Shown: positions 1 through 7,509 of the stretch, piece after piece
Layout of the letters: each line of letters opens with the position of its first letter
Position numbering within the stretch: position 1 is the first letter of the stretch
Assembly (NCBI GenBank): GCA_964583795.1
Contig: CAZOWX010000010.1
Span: 1 to 52,725, forward strand
Reading direction: 5' to 3'
DNA length: 52,725 nucleotides
Source: JBDTME01 sp964583795
GTDB lineage: Bacteria; Patescibacteriota; Microgenomatia; UBA1400; PJMF01
Made by a program: the position numbers and the translations under genes
The notes under the pieces: generated by a model
What the model was told of the DNA's origin: nothing
Database searches by the model: none
What the model saw: the letters and a program-made list of their open reading frames with translations, nothing else

Positions 1-24
1 CGCCCATTGTTCAAGCTAAAATCG

Positions 25-47
25 ACTTCTTTATCTTCAAAAGAAGT
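25..47 (-). terminator. Hairpin downstream of tRNA-Glu
   Basis: On the minus strand an 8-bp perfect stem (ACTTCTTT/AAAGAAGT, 7-nt loop) starts 3 nt after the tRNA 3' end. A short T run (CGATTTTAG) follows. The position fits an intrinsic terminator, but the U-tract is weak. Confidence 0.5.
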
Positions 48-49
48 GT

Positions 50-124
50 TGGTGACCCCACGCGGAATCGAACCGCGCTTCTCAGGATGAAAACCTGATG
101 TCCTAGCCGATAGACGATGGGGCC
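50..124 (-). tRNA. tRNA-Glu(TTC)
   Basis: The reverse complement folds as a complete cloverleaf. The acceptor stem is GGCCCCA/TGGGGTC, the anticodon loop TTTTCAT with anticodon TTC, and the T-loop TTCGATT. The discriminator is A, and CCA is encoded in the gene. This differs from the other three tRNAs of the window, which do not encode CCA. Confidence 0.95.
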
Positions 125-248
125 TTCGTTCATTTCTAAGTTGTTAATTTCTAAATCCAAAAAAACTTATGCGTCATCTGGACCTGAGATTGAAATTATA
201 CCTATAGAATATAAAGACTTCAAGGCTAGGAACACACCTGTCAAGATT

Positions 249-617
249 TTACTCAAATGTGACATTCTCAAAATGCTCAATTGAGTTGGGTAAGATGGTG
301 ACGATGTCACAGCGAAAATCAAGATTGATGTTATTTTGCTCAAGGTATTGTATGCCGGTTTGAATAATTCGGTTGATTTTTGCCTCATCGACCGCTTCTG
401 ATGGATGGATGACATCGCTATGTGTCCGTGTTTTTACCTCAACAAATACGATCTCGAGCCCCTCTTGAGCAATAATATCAATCTCTCCGAACTTCGAATG
501 AAAGTTTACAGTATGAATGCGATAACCTCTACTTTGAAGAAACTTCGTTGCCTTTTGCTCACCCGCTTTTCCAAGAAGCTGCTTAGGCGTTTGCAGGGGA
601 TGTGGATTTAACGTCAT
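249..617 (-). CDS. yraN: YraN/UPF0102 family endonuclease-like protein
   Basis: This 122-residue protein matches the UPF0102 (YraN) family, which has a restriction-endonuclease-like fold and no settled function. Near residue 17 it has the typical GKAGEQKATKFLQSRGY segment, followed by the conserved GEIDIIA and VFVEVKTR motifs. The Asp of GEID and the E-x-K of FVEVK correspond to the metal-binding core of PD-(D/E)XK nucleases. The gene overlaps the end of rplS by about 35 bp, so the two are probably cotranscribed and translationally coupled. The rplS-yraN neighbourhood is known from other bacteria. The assignment is secure; the biochemical role is not. Confidence 0.9.
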   Translation of the reverse strand: MTLNPHPLQTPKQLLGKAGEQKATKFLQSRGYRIHTVNFHSKFGEIDIIAQEGLEIVFVEVKTRTHSDVIHPSEAVDEAKINRIIQTGIQYLEQNNINLDFRCDIVTILPNSIEHFENVTFE

Positions 618-948
618 TGACCACCTTCTTCTCTTTCAGGCGGACAGCATTTTTCCCTATTCGACCACGCAAATAGTACAATTTACTGCGCCTGACGATG
701 GCTTTTCGAGTGACCACAATTTTCTCAATGGTTGGCAACTCAACTGGGAAGATTTTCTCGACACCAATGCTTCCGCTGGCGATCTTGCGAACAACAATTG
801 ATTTGTTCTCTTCACGGTTTTGGACAGCAATAAGCACACCCTCAAACACCTGAATACGGGTTTTACTCCCCTCAGTAATGTTTTGGTGCACCGCTATGGT
901 ATCTCCAACTTGAAGTTTTTGGTCGCGAAAGGTTAAAGAATTTGCCAT
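583..948 (-). CDS. rplS: 50S ribosomal protein L19
   Basis: L19 lies at the 30S-50S interface. The protein has the family pattern VGDTIAVHQNITEGSKTRIQVFEGVLI, then SIGVEKIFP and VRRSKLYYLRGRIGKNAVRLKEK. I take the ATG at 946-948 (MANSLTF), giving 121 residues, close to the usual 110-120. The frame stays open about 35 codons upstream, but that part is unlike L19, and a good promoter (980-1008) lies inside it. No strong Shine-Dalgarno site precedes the ATG. The alanine/lysine-rich C-terminus overlaps the yraN start. Confidence 0.95.
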   Translation of the reverse strand: MANSLTFRDQKLQVGDTIAVHQNITEGSKTRIQVFEGVLIAVQNREENKSIVVRKIASGSIGVEKIFPVELPTIEKIVVTRKAIVRRSKLYYLRGRIGKNAVRLKEKKVVNDVKSTSPANA

Positions 949-979
949 AATATCCAATGAAACTGTAGACAAGACAGGT

Positions 980-1008
980 ATTGTACCAAGTACACGCAGT
1001 ATCTGCAA
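980..1008 (-). promoter_or_regulatory. rplS promoter
   Basis: On the minus strand, TTGCAG (-35) and TACAAT (-10) are separated by 17 nt. The -10 ends 31 nt upstream of the chosen rplS ATG. It lies within the upstream open extension of the L19 frame, which supports the shorter start. Confidence 0.65.
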
Positions 1009-1015
1009 GGGGGCC

Positions 1016-1043
1016 TTGTTCTTGGCCAATCTCTTGATATAAT
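1016..1043 (+). promoter_or_regulatory. rpmE promoter
   Basis: TTGTTC (-35), a 16-nt spacer and TATAAT (-10) point toward rpmE. They lie back to back with the rplS promoter, so the two divergent ribosomal-protein transcripts start within about 80 bp of each other. The predicted 5' leader of rpmE is about 45 nt. Confidence 0.5.
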
Positions 1044-1096
1044 AACACTTCATTAGAGAGAAGCCTTCGTATCAAGCGAAGCTATGAAAGAACCAT

Positions 1097-1420
1097 ATGA
1101 AAGCGAATACCCACCCAAATTGGAGTCATACCGTTACTGTTAGTTGCGCTTGTGGAGCTACTTTCCAGACAGGGTCAACGAGTGATGCGATTCAAGTTGA
1201 TATTTGCAGTAAGTGTCACCCTTTCTTTACTGGTGAAATGAAGTTTGTTGATACTCAAGGACGCGTTGAGAAGTTTAAACTTCGCCAACAGACGGCTTCT
1301 GTGGTCAATGCCTCCAAAAAAGCCAAGAAAAAAGAGAAGCAAGACAAGCAACAGCAACCAGTCCTTTCTCTCAAGGACATGCTTCAAAGCGAAAAAGAGA
1401 CACTTTCTCAAGCTGCATAG
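1097..1420 (+). CDS. rpmE: 50S ribosomal protein L31, zinc-binding type
   Basis: The N-terminal 70 residues are a typical L31. They carry the four zinc-ligand cysteines C17-x-C19 and C37-x-x-C40, the HPFFTG motif and the GRVEKF ending. A lysine/glutamine-rich tail of about 35 residues follows, making 107 residues against about 70 in Escherichia coli. Such charged extensions are seen in several lineages and probably contact rRNA. The gene is divergent from rplS and is followed by prfA after 78 bp, the widespread rpmE-prfA pairing. Confidence 0.95.
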   Translation: MKANTHPNWSHTVTVSCACGATFQTGSTSDAIQVDICSKCHPFFTGEMKFVDTQGRVEKFKLRQQTASVVNASKKAKKKEKQDKQQQPVLSLKDMLQSEKETLSQAA

Positions 1421-1498
1421 CTCGACAGCCAGTTACTCTCGATACAAGTCAATGACCGAAAGTATTTTTGTGATAGACTTGTTGGAGAAGTTGCGCGC

Positions 1499-2449
1499 AT
1501 GAATAATTTTACCGACCCCTATCAAGCACAAATTCAACTGATTGATCAGCAAATTGCTGACAATGAGCAGTTCTTGAGTGATCCAGAGATGCATGACTTG
1601 GCTCAGCAAGAAATTGAAGTTCTCAAAGAGCAGAGATTGTCGCTTGAAAAAGCCAAACTCGATATGGAAAGTGGTGGTGAATCAGAAGACACCGGTGAGC
1701 GACCAAAACGTTGCATTATCGAAATTCGCGGTGGTACTGGTGGAGATGAGGCCAAAATTTGGGCGAATGACTTGATGCGCATGTACATGCGTTTTATCGA
1801 GACCACTCGATTTAAAATCGAACTCTTGGATGAGTTGGTGTTTCGAGTACGAGGGAGTACTGTGCTTGATGGGCAGGAATTGTTTGCTTTTGAGTATTTT
1901 CAGTCAGAATCTGGTGTGCATCGGGTACAGCGAATTCCTTCGACTGAAGCTCAAGGCCGGATTCACACCTCAACCGCATCGGTCGCAGTACTTCCGGAAG
2001 TAAGTGAAAAAGCTATCGAGATCAAACCACAGGATCTTTCATGGAGCTTTAGTCGAGCCGGTGGTGCTGGTGGTCAAAACGTCAATAAGGTCAATACCGC
2101 CGTTGAGTTGACGCACATTCCAACCGGTATTCGCGTCGATTCACGCCGAGAGCGCTATCAGGAGCGCAATCGCGAGATTGCTCTTGAATTGCTTCGAGCG
2201 CGATTGTGGGAAGCTGAAGAGGAAAAACGACTCGCGGCTATCGGTGATGCCCGGTCAGCCATTGGTCGCAGTATGCGAAGCGAAAAGATTAAAACCTACA
2301 ACTATCCACAAAATCGAGTTACTGACCATCGTCTCGGCAAATCCTGGCACAACTTAAGCGAAGTGATTGAAGGTGATTTGGGTGACGTACTTGATTTTAC
2401 TTACCGTGAGTTTCACAAGCCGACTGAAGAAGTTGCTAGCCAAGAATAA
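1499..2449 (+). CDS. prfA: Peptide chain release factor 1
   Basis: RF1 reads UAA and UAG and triggers peptide release. The protein has the GGQ loop (SRAGGAGGQNVNKVNTA), the RF1-type context RIPSTEAQGRIHTS whose PST stands where RF1 has its PxT codon-reading tripeptide, and the C-terminal helical region. It has 316 residues against about 355-360 in most bacteria. The missing part is in N-terminal domain 1, the region that contacts the ribosomal stalk base; a short domain 1 fits a reduced genome. The start ATG follows rpmE closely. The last codons form one arm of a shared hairpin with the converging htrA gene. Confidence 0.96.
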   Translation: MNNFTDPYQAQIQLIDQQIADNEQFLSDPEMHDLAQQEIEVLKEQRLSLEKAKLDMESGGESEDTGERPKRCIIEIRGGTGGDEAKIWANDLMRMYMRFIETTRFKIELLDELVFRVRGSTVLDGQELFAFEYFQSESGVHRVQRIPSTEAQGRIHTSTASVAVLPEVSEKAIEIKPQDLSWSFSRAGGAGGQNVNKVNTAVELTHIPTGIRVDSRRERYQERNREIALELLRARLWEAEEEKRLAAIGDARSAIGRSMRSEKIKTYNYPQNRVTDHRLGKSWHNLSEVIEGDLGDVLDFTYREFHKPTEEVASQE

Positions 2450-2477
2450 CTCAATTTTCTCGCTGAGTTTATTCTTG
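2441..2477. terminator. Bidirectional hairpin shared by converging prfA and htrA
   Basis: A stem of about 13 bp with one bulged A joins CAAGAATAACTCA to TGAGTTTATTCTTG across a 10-nt loop. Each arm contains the last codons and the TAA stop of one gene (both end ...Gln-Glu-stop). T-rich stretches follow on both sides. It is likely a bidirectional terminator built from coding sequence. Confidence 0.6.
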
Positions 2478-3683
2478 TCTTTCTTTGAGTGTTACCTTGG
2501 TGGCCTTCTTTTCTCCATCGCGATAATACTCGAGCTCAATACTATCCCCGACCTTTTTGTTATTAATGAGCTTTGCCAGGTCAGTATCATCTTTCAGCTC
2601 TGTTCCATCAAACTTGGTAATGATGTCATCTGCTGTAATGCCGGCTTCACTTGCTGAAGTGCCTGGCACTACATCGACAACATACGCACCTTGTGGCAGG
2701 TTGTTCATCAGGGCGGTTTTCTTGGAAATCATCTGATACTGAACGCCGAAAAATGGACGCTCGAACTTCCCAGTGCGGTTGAAGTTGTCTAAGCTTTCTT
2801 TGATAATATTAATTGGAATGGCAAAACCAATGTTTTGCGCATTTCCGGCTACTGCTGAGTTGACGCCAATCACTTTCCCTTCTGAATTAAGCAGAGGGCC
2901 ACCAGAATTTCCCGGGTTAATTGCAGCATCAGTTTGAATTACGTTATCAAGTCGCTCCGAGCTAAAGCCACTTCCATCACTCGCGGTAATGCCTCTACCC
3001 AAACCTGATATGACTCCAGTAGTCACCGTGTGGCGAAACTCACCCAAGGCAGTTCCAATGGCAATCACTGATTGTCCGACTTTTAGCTGATCAGAATCGC
3101 CCAACTCAACAGCTGGCAGCTCGCCTTCAATCAATATAATGCCAATATCATTTGCTGGATCACGATACATTTTTTTGACGATAAATTGATTACCGTCTTT
3201 GTCTTCGACAAAGTACTCTGCTTGTGTATCAGAAATAACGTGTTTGTTCGTAATAATCAGACCAGCTTTTGAATCGACGACAAAACCGGTACCAATATCT
3301 TGAGGTTCGTTATCATTTTGATTGAGTCCTTGGTTCGGAGTGTCAAACGGTGAAAAGCCAAAGAAACCAAATGGAGACAAACGAGAGAACGGTTGATTTT
3401 TGCGCTTGATTGAAATAGTGACGACAGATTTCGAAGCTGTTTCTGAAATACTGACAATACTATTCTCTTGATTGTTGAGACGTGGTGTCTCTGGGGTTGA
3501 AGACTGCTGCTTTGAAGTGAAAGTTCGCTGAATCAAACCATCAAGTGGTTTAATCACAAATAATCGATCCGCAACTGCTCCTCCAAGAGCTGACGCGATG
3601 ACTAAAACGCTAACTGATAAACCCAATAGAAAGGGTTTTATTGGTGAGTGTGTGTGTTTGGGAAGTGATGATTGATCTTGCAT
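2469..3683 (-). CDS. HtrA/DegP-type serine protease with one PDZ domain
   Basis: This is an envelope quality-control protease. A transmembrane segment (about residues 17-38) is followed by a low-complexity linker. The trypsin-like domain has the catalytic triad H148 (TNKHVIS), D179 (ANDIGI) and S260 (GNSGGPL). A single C-terminal PDZ domain lies at about 300-400 (PFFGVQY, GAYVVDVVPGTSASEAGI). At 404 residues it has the size of the one-PDZ HhoA/DegS-like group. The orientation is cytoplasmic N-terminus with the protease outside. A -10 box lies 6 nt before the ATG. It is followed by another exported PDZ protease, which suggests a small cell-surface proteolysis locus. Confidence 0.95.
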   Translation of the reverse strand: MQDQSSLPKHTHSPIKPFLLGLSVSVLVIASALGGAVADRLFVIKPLDGLIQRTFTSKQQSSTPETPRLNNQENSIVSISETASKSVVTISIKRKNQPFSRLSPFGFFGFSPFDTPNQGLNQNDNEPQDIGTGFVVDSKAGLIITNKHVISDTQAEYFVEDKDGNQFIVKKMYRDPANDIGIILIEGELPAVELGDSDQLKVGQSVIAIGTALGEFRHTVTTGVISGLGRGITASDGSGFSSERLDNVIQTDAAINPGNSGGPLLNSEGKVIGVNSAVAGNAQNIGFAIPINIIKESLDNFNRTGKFERPFFGVQYQMISKKTALMNNLPQGAYVVDVVPGTSASEAGITADDIITKFDGTELKDDTDLAKLINNKKVGDSIELEYYRDGEKKATKVTLKERQE

Positions 3684-3689
3684 ACTTCA

Positions 3690-3695
3690 GTTATA
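3690..3695 (-). promoter_or_regulatory. -10 box of htrA, leaderless arrangement
   Basis: TATAAC on the minus strand ends 6 nt before the htrA ATG (3681-3683). Transcription would start at or next to the A of the start codon. No clear -35 is visible. Confidence 0.5.
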
Positions 3696-3788
3696 ACAAA
3701 AAAATAGTGTGAAGTGACAGCTAAGACTAAACCCAGTTTCTGAATTTTTCCTGAAAACACTCATGCCAAGAAGTGAAGAGTATGTGAA

Positions 3789-5018
3789 TTACAATGCTTC
3801 AACAGCTTTGTCGATCACTTCGTCATTTTGAGTGTTGGGATCATCAGCCACTTCGACGGTTGGAGCAATTCCTTTTCCGTGAATCCAGTCGCCATTTGGG
3901 AGCAACCAGCGACCAACAGTGACGTGAAGGCCTGCTCCACCAGAAAGTTCCATCGCATCTTGCACTGTTCCTTTTCCAAAACTATTTTCACCAAATAACT
4001 TTGCATTGCGACGATCACGCAGTGCTCCTGAAACAATTTCTGAGGCACTTGCACTCCCTTTGTTAATCAGTACTTCAATTGGAGTCTCTGTGAGTTTTCC
4101 TCGACGATTAACGGTGTATTTCTGTGTTTCTTCTCGACCTTCTTGAGAGACAACCAACCCATCCGAAATAAACTCACTCGCAATGTTCACTGCACCATCA
4201 AGATATCCGCCTGGGTTGTTTCTTAAATCTAAAATGACACCTGCTAAACCTTTTTGTTGAACAATTTCGTCGACGATCTTATTCCATTCCTGATCGGTTT
4301 GACCACCAAATCGAGAGAGGTGAATGACTGCTGCTTTTTTTCCGTTTTTTTCTGCATAAGTTACCTCAACTGAAGGAACAACGATCTCTCCACGACTGAT
4401 AGTAACTTCAAAGGTGTGATCAACTTTTTCTCTTGCCAGTGTTAGGGTAATAGGGACACCTTTTTTGCCACGAATTTTATCCACAGCATCTTCCAGGGAC
4501 ATTCCATTGGTATCAACATCAAGATCTTTGGTCTCGTCTTTTAAATGTAAAATGAGATCGCCGGCTTTGACGTCAGCACTTGCTGCAGGGGTACCTTTGA
4601 GTGGAGCTACGACAGCAAGGGTGTTGTCTTTGTAGCCGAGTTGAATTCCGATCCCATAAAATGAGCCAGCTAAATCCTCACTCGTACGCTTTTGTTCAGT
4701 AGGCGGTAAGTACATCGTGTACGGATCTCCAAGCGAGTTGGTCATTCCCTGAATTGCCCCGTACACTTGCTTTTTTGAATCGAGCTTTTGAGGATCAAGG
4801 TAGCTTTTATTTAAAATCCCCCAAACTTCCCAGAACTGAGAAAAATCGATGTTTTGATACTCTTTGGGTTGATCAGTGTGTGAAATCAGCGCACTGGGGT
4901 TGAAACCACTTGTAGTAAATACATTTTTCTTTCCAGCTTGAAAGCCAATGACTCCTCCAATTGCGATCAAAAGTATGGCGGTAATGACTTGTTTGATGAA
5001 GGTTTGTTGTGGCTGCAT
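3789..5018 (-). CDS. S41 family C-terminal processing peptidase
   Basis: This is a tail-specific Ser/Lys protease. An N-terminal signal anchor (about 8-28) is followed by the CTP N-terminal region, a PDZ domain (about 115-205, GIGIQLGYKDN and GTPAASADVKAGD) and the S41 catalytic domain. The latter shows VILDLRNNPGG, GSASASE with probable nucleophile S324, and ENSFGKGTVQ with general base K349. The length of 409 residues is typical of the CtpA/CtpB group. The enzyme probably acts outside the membrane, trimming exported proteins, next to HtrA. A -10 hexamer lies 9 nt upstream of the ATG. Confidence 0.95.
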   Translation of the reverse strand: MQPQQTFIKQVITAILLIAIGGVIGFQAGKKNVFTTSGFNPSALISHTDQPKEYQNIDFSQFWEVWGILNKSYLDPQKLDSKKQVYGAIQGMTNSLGDPYTMYLPPTEQKRTSEDLAGSFYGIGIQLGYKDNTLAVVAPLKGTPAASADVKAGDLILHLKDETKDLDVDTNGMSLEDAVDKIRGKKGVPITLTLAREKVDHTFEVTISRGEIVVPSVEVTYAEKNGKKAAVIHLSRFGGQTDQEWNKIVDEIVQQKGLAGVILDLRNNPGGYLDGAVNIASEFISDGLVVSQEGREETQKYTVNRRGKLTETPIEVLINKGSASASEIVSGALRDRRNAKLFGENSFGKGTVQDAMELSGGAGLHVTVGRWLLPNGDWIHGKGIAPTVEVADDPNTQNDEVIDKAVEAL

Positions 5019-5027
5019 AAGCGTTCA

Positions 5028-5033
5028 ATCATA
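5028..5033 (-). promoter_or_regulatory. -10 box of the S41 peptidase gene, leaderless arrangement
   Basis: TATGAT on the minus strand ends 9 nt before the ATG at 5016-5018. A TAGACG hexamer lies 18 nt farther upstream as a possible -35 box. No Shine-Dalgarno sequence fits in the remaining space. Confidence 0.5.
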
Positions 5034-5099
5034 GCACGCAAAAGTTGGTAACGTCTACATGACTTTGCGAACAGAAAATTGAAAAAATGTCACTGGGCA

Positions 5100-5128
5100 T
5101 TGTCCAAAAAGGAATTTCTTGGTATCCT
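5100..5128 (+). promoter_or_regulatory. Promoter that decides the start of the 5135 gene
   Basis: TTGTCC (-35), a 17-nt spacer and TATCCT (-10) are followed after 6 nt by the ATG at 5135. An in-frame ATG at 5087 lies upstream of this promoter and has no ribosome binding site. The internal ATG is therefore preferred. Confidence 0.5.
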
Positions 5129-5134
5129 TGGCTG

Positions 5135-5953
5135 ATGACAAACCAAGACCCCTCTTCCCAACCAACAATAGCATCATTATCAGCAAAGTATCAGGTCAAT
5201 AAAGACAAGCCTTTTTTCCCACTGAACTCTTTGCGACTAGTGTATCTGATTTTTGCAGAAACTGTTGCAGTAGCAAATGACCAAGTGCGCTCTCGCAGAG
5301 GTCAAGATATCATCGCTTTGATTCCCAAAGTCCAAGCGTTGCTTGACGCTCGCACATCACATCGAGCGGAGACTCCTGAGGCGACCCTCGAAACTGAGTG
5401 GCAGGCTGTACAACCGGCTTTGCATGACATTTTGGCGATTATTGATTCTCCAAAAGTGAGAGCGATGTTCGATCATGTGTTCTCCTATATTTTCCCATTG
5501 CAAGATACTCTTTTAATTTCTCTCTACAATGATTTATCAAAGGGAAAACAGTTCGCGATTCAGGATATCTATAGTATCTTTCACATTCGCTCAATGGATA
5601 GCATTATTTACTCTGGACTCGTCAATGCTGTTCTTGAGCGAGATGTCCCAGCAGAGATGATCCCAGCAGATTTGCAATTATCCCTCAATTATAAACTCAG
5701 TGCTCTGTATCAACTCAACGATTTGGTGGATGCGATTGTGTACGCCAAAGAAGATCTTGAGCACAAGAACTTCTCACCATTTGAATTGATTCGCAAGGCT
5801 AGTGCAAATGTTGATGAGGCCAAAGAAATGATTAAGGGAATTGCCACCACATTCGAGCGTCGAATTCACGCATTCCCTCTGGGTGAACAGCCAGAAACGT
5901 TGTTGACTCAGTTTACTCATGAGTTGGTGAATGTGATTAGCCGAGGTCAATAG
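5135..5953 (+). CDS. Hypothetical all-helical protein
   Basis: The 272-residue product is not recognised. It appears soluble and mostly alpha-helical, with no signal peptide. A segment near residue 205 (YQLNDLVDAIVYAKEDLEHKN) carries closely spaced acidic residues. It loosely recalls the second aspartate-rich helix of class I isoprenoid synthases, but there is no matching first DDxxD motif, so this is only a structural hunch. It lies alone between the S41 peptidase (divergent) and tgt (converging). A heptamer array begins right after its TAG stop. An upstream in-frame ATG at 5087 would add 16 residues. Confidence 0.75.
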   Translation: MTNQDPSSQPTIASLSAKYQVNKDKPFFPLNSLRLVYLIFAETVAVANDQVRSRRGQDIIALIPKVQALLDARTSHRAETPEATLETEWQAVQPALHDILAIIDSPKVRAMFDHVFSYIFPLQDTLLISLYNDLSKGKQFAIQDIYSIFHIRSMDSIIYSGLVNAVLERDVPAEMIPADLQLSLNYKLSALYQLNDLVDAIVYAKEDLEHKNFSPFELIRKASANVDEAKEMIKGIATTFERRIHAFPLGEQPETLLTQFTHELVNVISRGQ

Positions 5954-5963
5954 GTGGTGGTGA

Positions 5964-6000
5964 TCAGTTGTCAGTTGTGAGTTATTGGTTGCTAGGTTGA
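5964..6000 (+). repeat. Heptamer array after the 5135-5953 gene
   Basis: Degenerate 7-bp units related to GTCAGTT and GTGAGTT run for about five copies directly after the preceding TAG stop. The rest of the 5954-6269 gap holds a GTTG-rich stretch and a REP-like palindrome. No gene is visible in it. Confidence 0.7.
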
Positions 6001-6172
6001 GAGAAAAATTGGGATTTCCCTTTTTGAGTTGTTGTTTGGTCTGCCTGTTGATGAGACCGGTTATTGGGCTGTTGGACAATTAAACACTTCATAGCTGAAT
6101 TATCATTCGCATTGTAGCTTACAAAGTTACAAGGTGATCTTTGTCACTCATCATTTTATGGAAATTATGGAA

Positions 6173-6200
6173 ATGGATCCCGGCCTTCGCCGGGATGACG
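6173..6200 (+). repeat. REP-like palindrome
   Basis: The 28-bp palindromic element begins ATGGATCCCGG and ends CCGGGATGACG. It differs from the two copies at 16007 and 16137 only in the central loop. Its flank GAAATGGATCC is also shared with the 16137 copy. On the minus strand it lies downstream of tgt and may help terminate transcription. Confidence 0.8.
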
Positions 6201-6269
6201 ATCTCGGTGCTGAACAAGTGCGGTTTATTCTTCGAAAAACATTACCAGTAAGGCACAACACCAACAAAA

Positions 6270-7472
6270 TTAGTTTTCTTGAACTATCCATTTACGTAAC
6301 TCTTCACTGAGGCGAACCATGAATCGGACGTTGTGGATAGATGAGAGCCGAAAGTACGTGAGCTCGTCGGTTTTAAATAAGTGTCGCAAATAACTTCTTG
6401 AATAACCTTGCTGACACGTAAAGCAATTACAACCCTCTTGAATGACACCTTGATCGAAAGTAAAGCGTTGATTTCCGATTTGCAGGCGACCTTTGGGAAA
6501 CTCTGAAATGAACTGAGGCAGATTATCTTTGATTTCAAGTTGTCCACTGTATAGTGTCCCGTTGCGTGCCAGTCGCGTCGGAGCAACACAGTCAAACATG
6601 TCATATCCAGCCAAAACAGCATCGATTAAATTTTGTGGATCACGACCCAGGCCCATGGCGTAGCGCGGTTTATCTTCGGGCAAGATATCGCGAACCCAAT
6701 CCATCAGTTCAACCGTGCCTGCCATGTTGTACCCAACGGTTTCTCCGCCAAAAGCAATGCCATCGAACTCTAAACTTTTGATAACTTCGAGTGACTCACG
6801 CCGAAGCTCAGGGTGCATGGCCCCTTGAACAATGCCAAATAATGCCTGATACGAGCCATACGCACTTTGACGGTTTTGCTGCTCCCAATACGTTTTGCAT
6901 TGTTTGGCCCAACGATGCGTTCGGTCAAGTGCCTCTCTTGCGTACTTTTCATCGGCTTTGTCGGGAGTACATTCGTCAAATGCCATGATGATATCAGCTC
7001 CAATTTGGCGCTGAATTTCAATGGCTTTTTCCGGAGAGAAAAAGTGTTTTGAGCCGTCTCGGTGTGAAGTGAACTCGACACCTTCGTTAGTAATTTTGTT
7101 GTGATTAAATTGTTTGGCAGCTGGTTGTTTGTGTTGTAATTTGACTCGTTGGTTGTCGACTATTTCGCCCAAACTAAACACTTGAAATCCCCCCGAATCG
7201 GTCAGCATGGGTTTATCCCAGCCCATGAATTGGTGTACTCCACCGGCTTTTTGGATGACTTCCATTCCAGGTGTTAAATACAGATGATAGGTGTTGGCTA
7301 AGATGATTTGAGCTTTCAATTCTTCAATATCTTGAGTGTCTAGTGATTTAATAGTGGCCAGCGTGCCAACCGGCATGAAAATAGGAGTTTGCACGACGCC
7401 GTGTTCGGTCGTAAAACGACCGGCTCTGGCATGGTGTTTGGTTTTTTCAAGTTTGAAGGTAAAGGGAGTCAT
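6270..7472 (-). CDS. tgt: tRNA-guanine transglycosylase
   Basis: The enzyme exchanges guanine at wobble position 34 of GUN-anticodon tRNAs for the queuosine precursor preQ1. The protein shows the substrate-loop motif TDSGGFQVFSL, the catalytic segment near AFDECTP, the GLGRDPQ and DCVAPTRLARNGTL segments, and the C-terminal zinc site CNCFTCQQGYSRSYLRHL. The length of 400 is slightly above the usual 375. A GTG at 7475 is also in frame, but the -10 hexamer at 7479-7484 places the RNA start at the ATG 7470-7472. It is divergent from queA, the next enzyme acting on the same tRNA base. Confidence 0.96.
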   Translation of the reverse strand: MTPFTFKLEKTKHHARAGRFTTEHGVVQTPIFMPVGTLATIKSLDTQDIEELKAQIILANTYHLYLTPGMEVIQKAGGVHQFMGWDKPMLTDSGGFQVFSLGEIVDNQRVKLQHKQPAAKQFNHNKITNEGVEFTSHRDGSKHFFSPEKAIEIQRQIGADIIMAFDECTPDKADEKYAREALDRTHRWAKQCKTYWEQQNRQSAYGSYQALFGIVQGAMHPELRRESLEVIKSLEFDGIAFGGETVGYNMAGTVELMDWVRDILPEDKPRYAMGLGRDPQNLIDAVLAGYDMFDCVAPTRLARNGTLYSGQLEIKDNLPQFISEFPKGRLQIGNQRFTFDQGVIQEGCNCFTCQQGYSRSYLRHLFKTDELTYFRLSSIHNVRFMVRLSEELRKWIVQEN

Positions 7473-7478
7473 CACGCT

Positions 7479-7500
7479 ATTTTACCAGATAAGATATAAT
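7479..7500. promoter_or_regulatory. Paired -10 boxes of divergent tgt and queA
   Basis: On the minus strand TAAAAT (7479-7484) ends 6 nt before the tgt ATG. On the plus strand TATAAT (7495-7500) ends 9 nt before the queA ATG at 7510. Both queuosine genes would give leaderless mRNAs from one 38-bp divergent region, leaving almost no room for a separate operator or a preQ1 riboswitch. Confidence 0.6.
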
Positions 7501-7509
7501 ACTACTCTC

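Noticed and set aside
1499..2449. Alternative genetic code (UGA recoded as Gly) expected for some CPR groups
   Set aside because: Several complete genes end in TGA inside ATGA overlaps (for example the 2H-like gene at 45910 and tsf at 9511). Full-length proteins show no in-frame TGA.
5964..6000. Heptamer arrays as CRISPR repeats
   Set aside because: Units are 7 bp, contiguous and degenerate, with no spacers and no cas genes in the window.
7336..7509. N-terminal extension of QueA
   Set aside because: The extension reads antisense to tgt and across the divergent promoter; the family N-terminus and the -10 box support the ATG at 7510.
7476..7509. preQ1 riboswitch before tgt/queA
   Set aside because: The divergent region between the two start codons is under 40 bp and is filled by the two -10 boxes; there is no space for a riboswitch leader.
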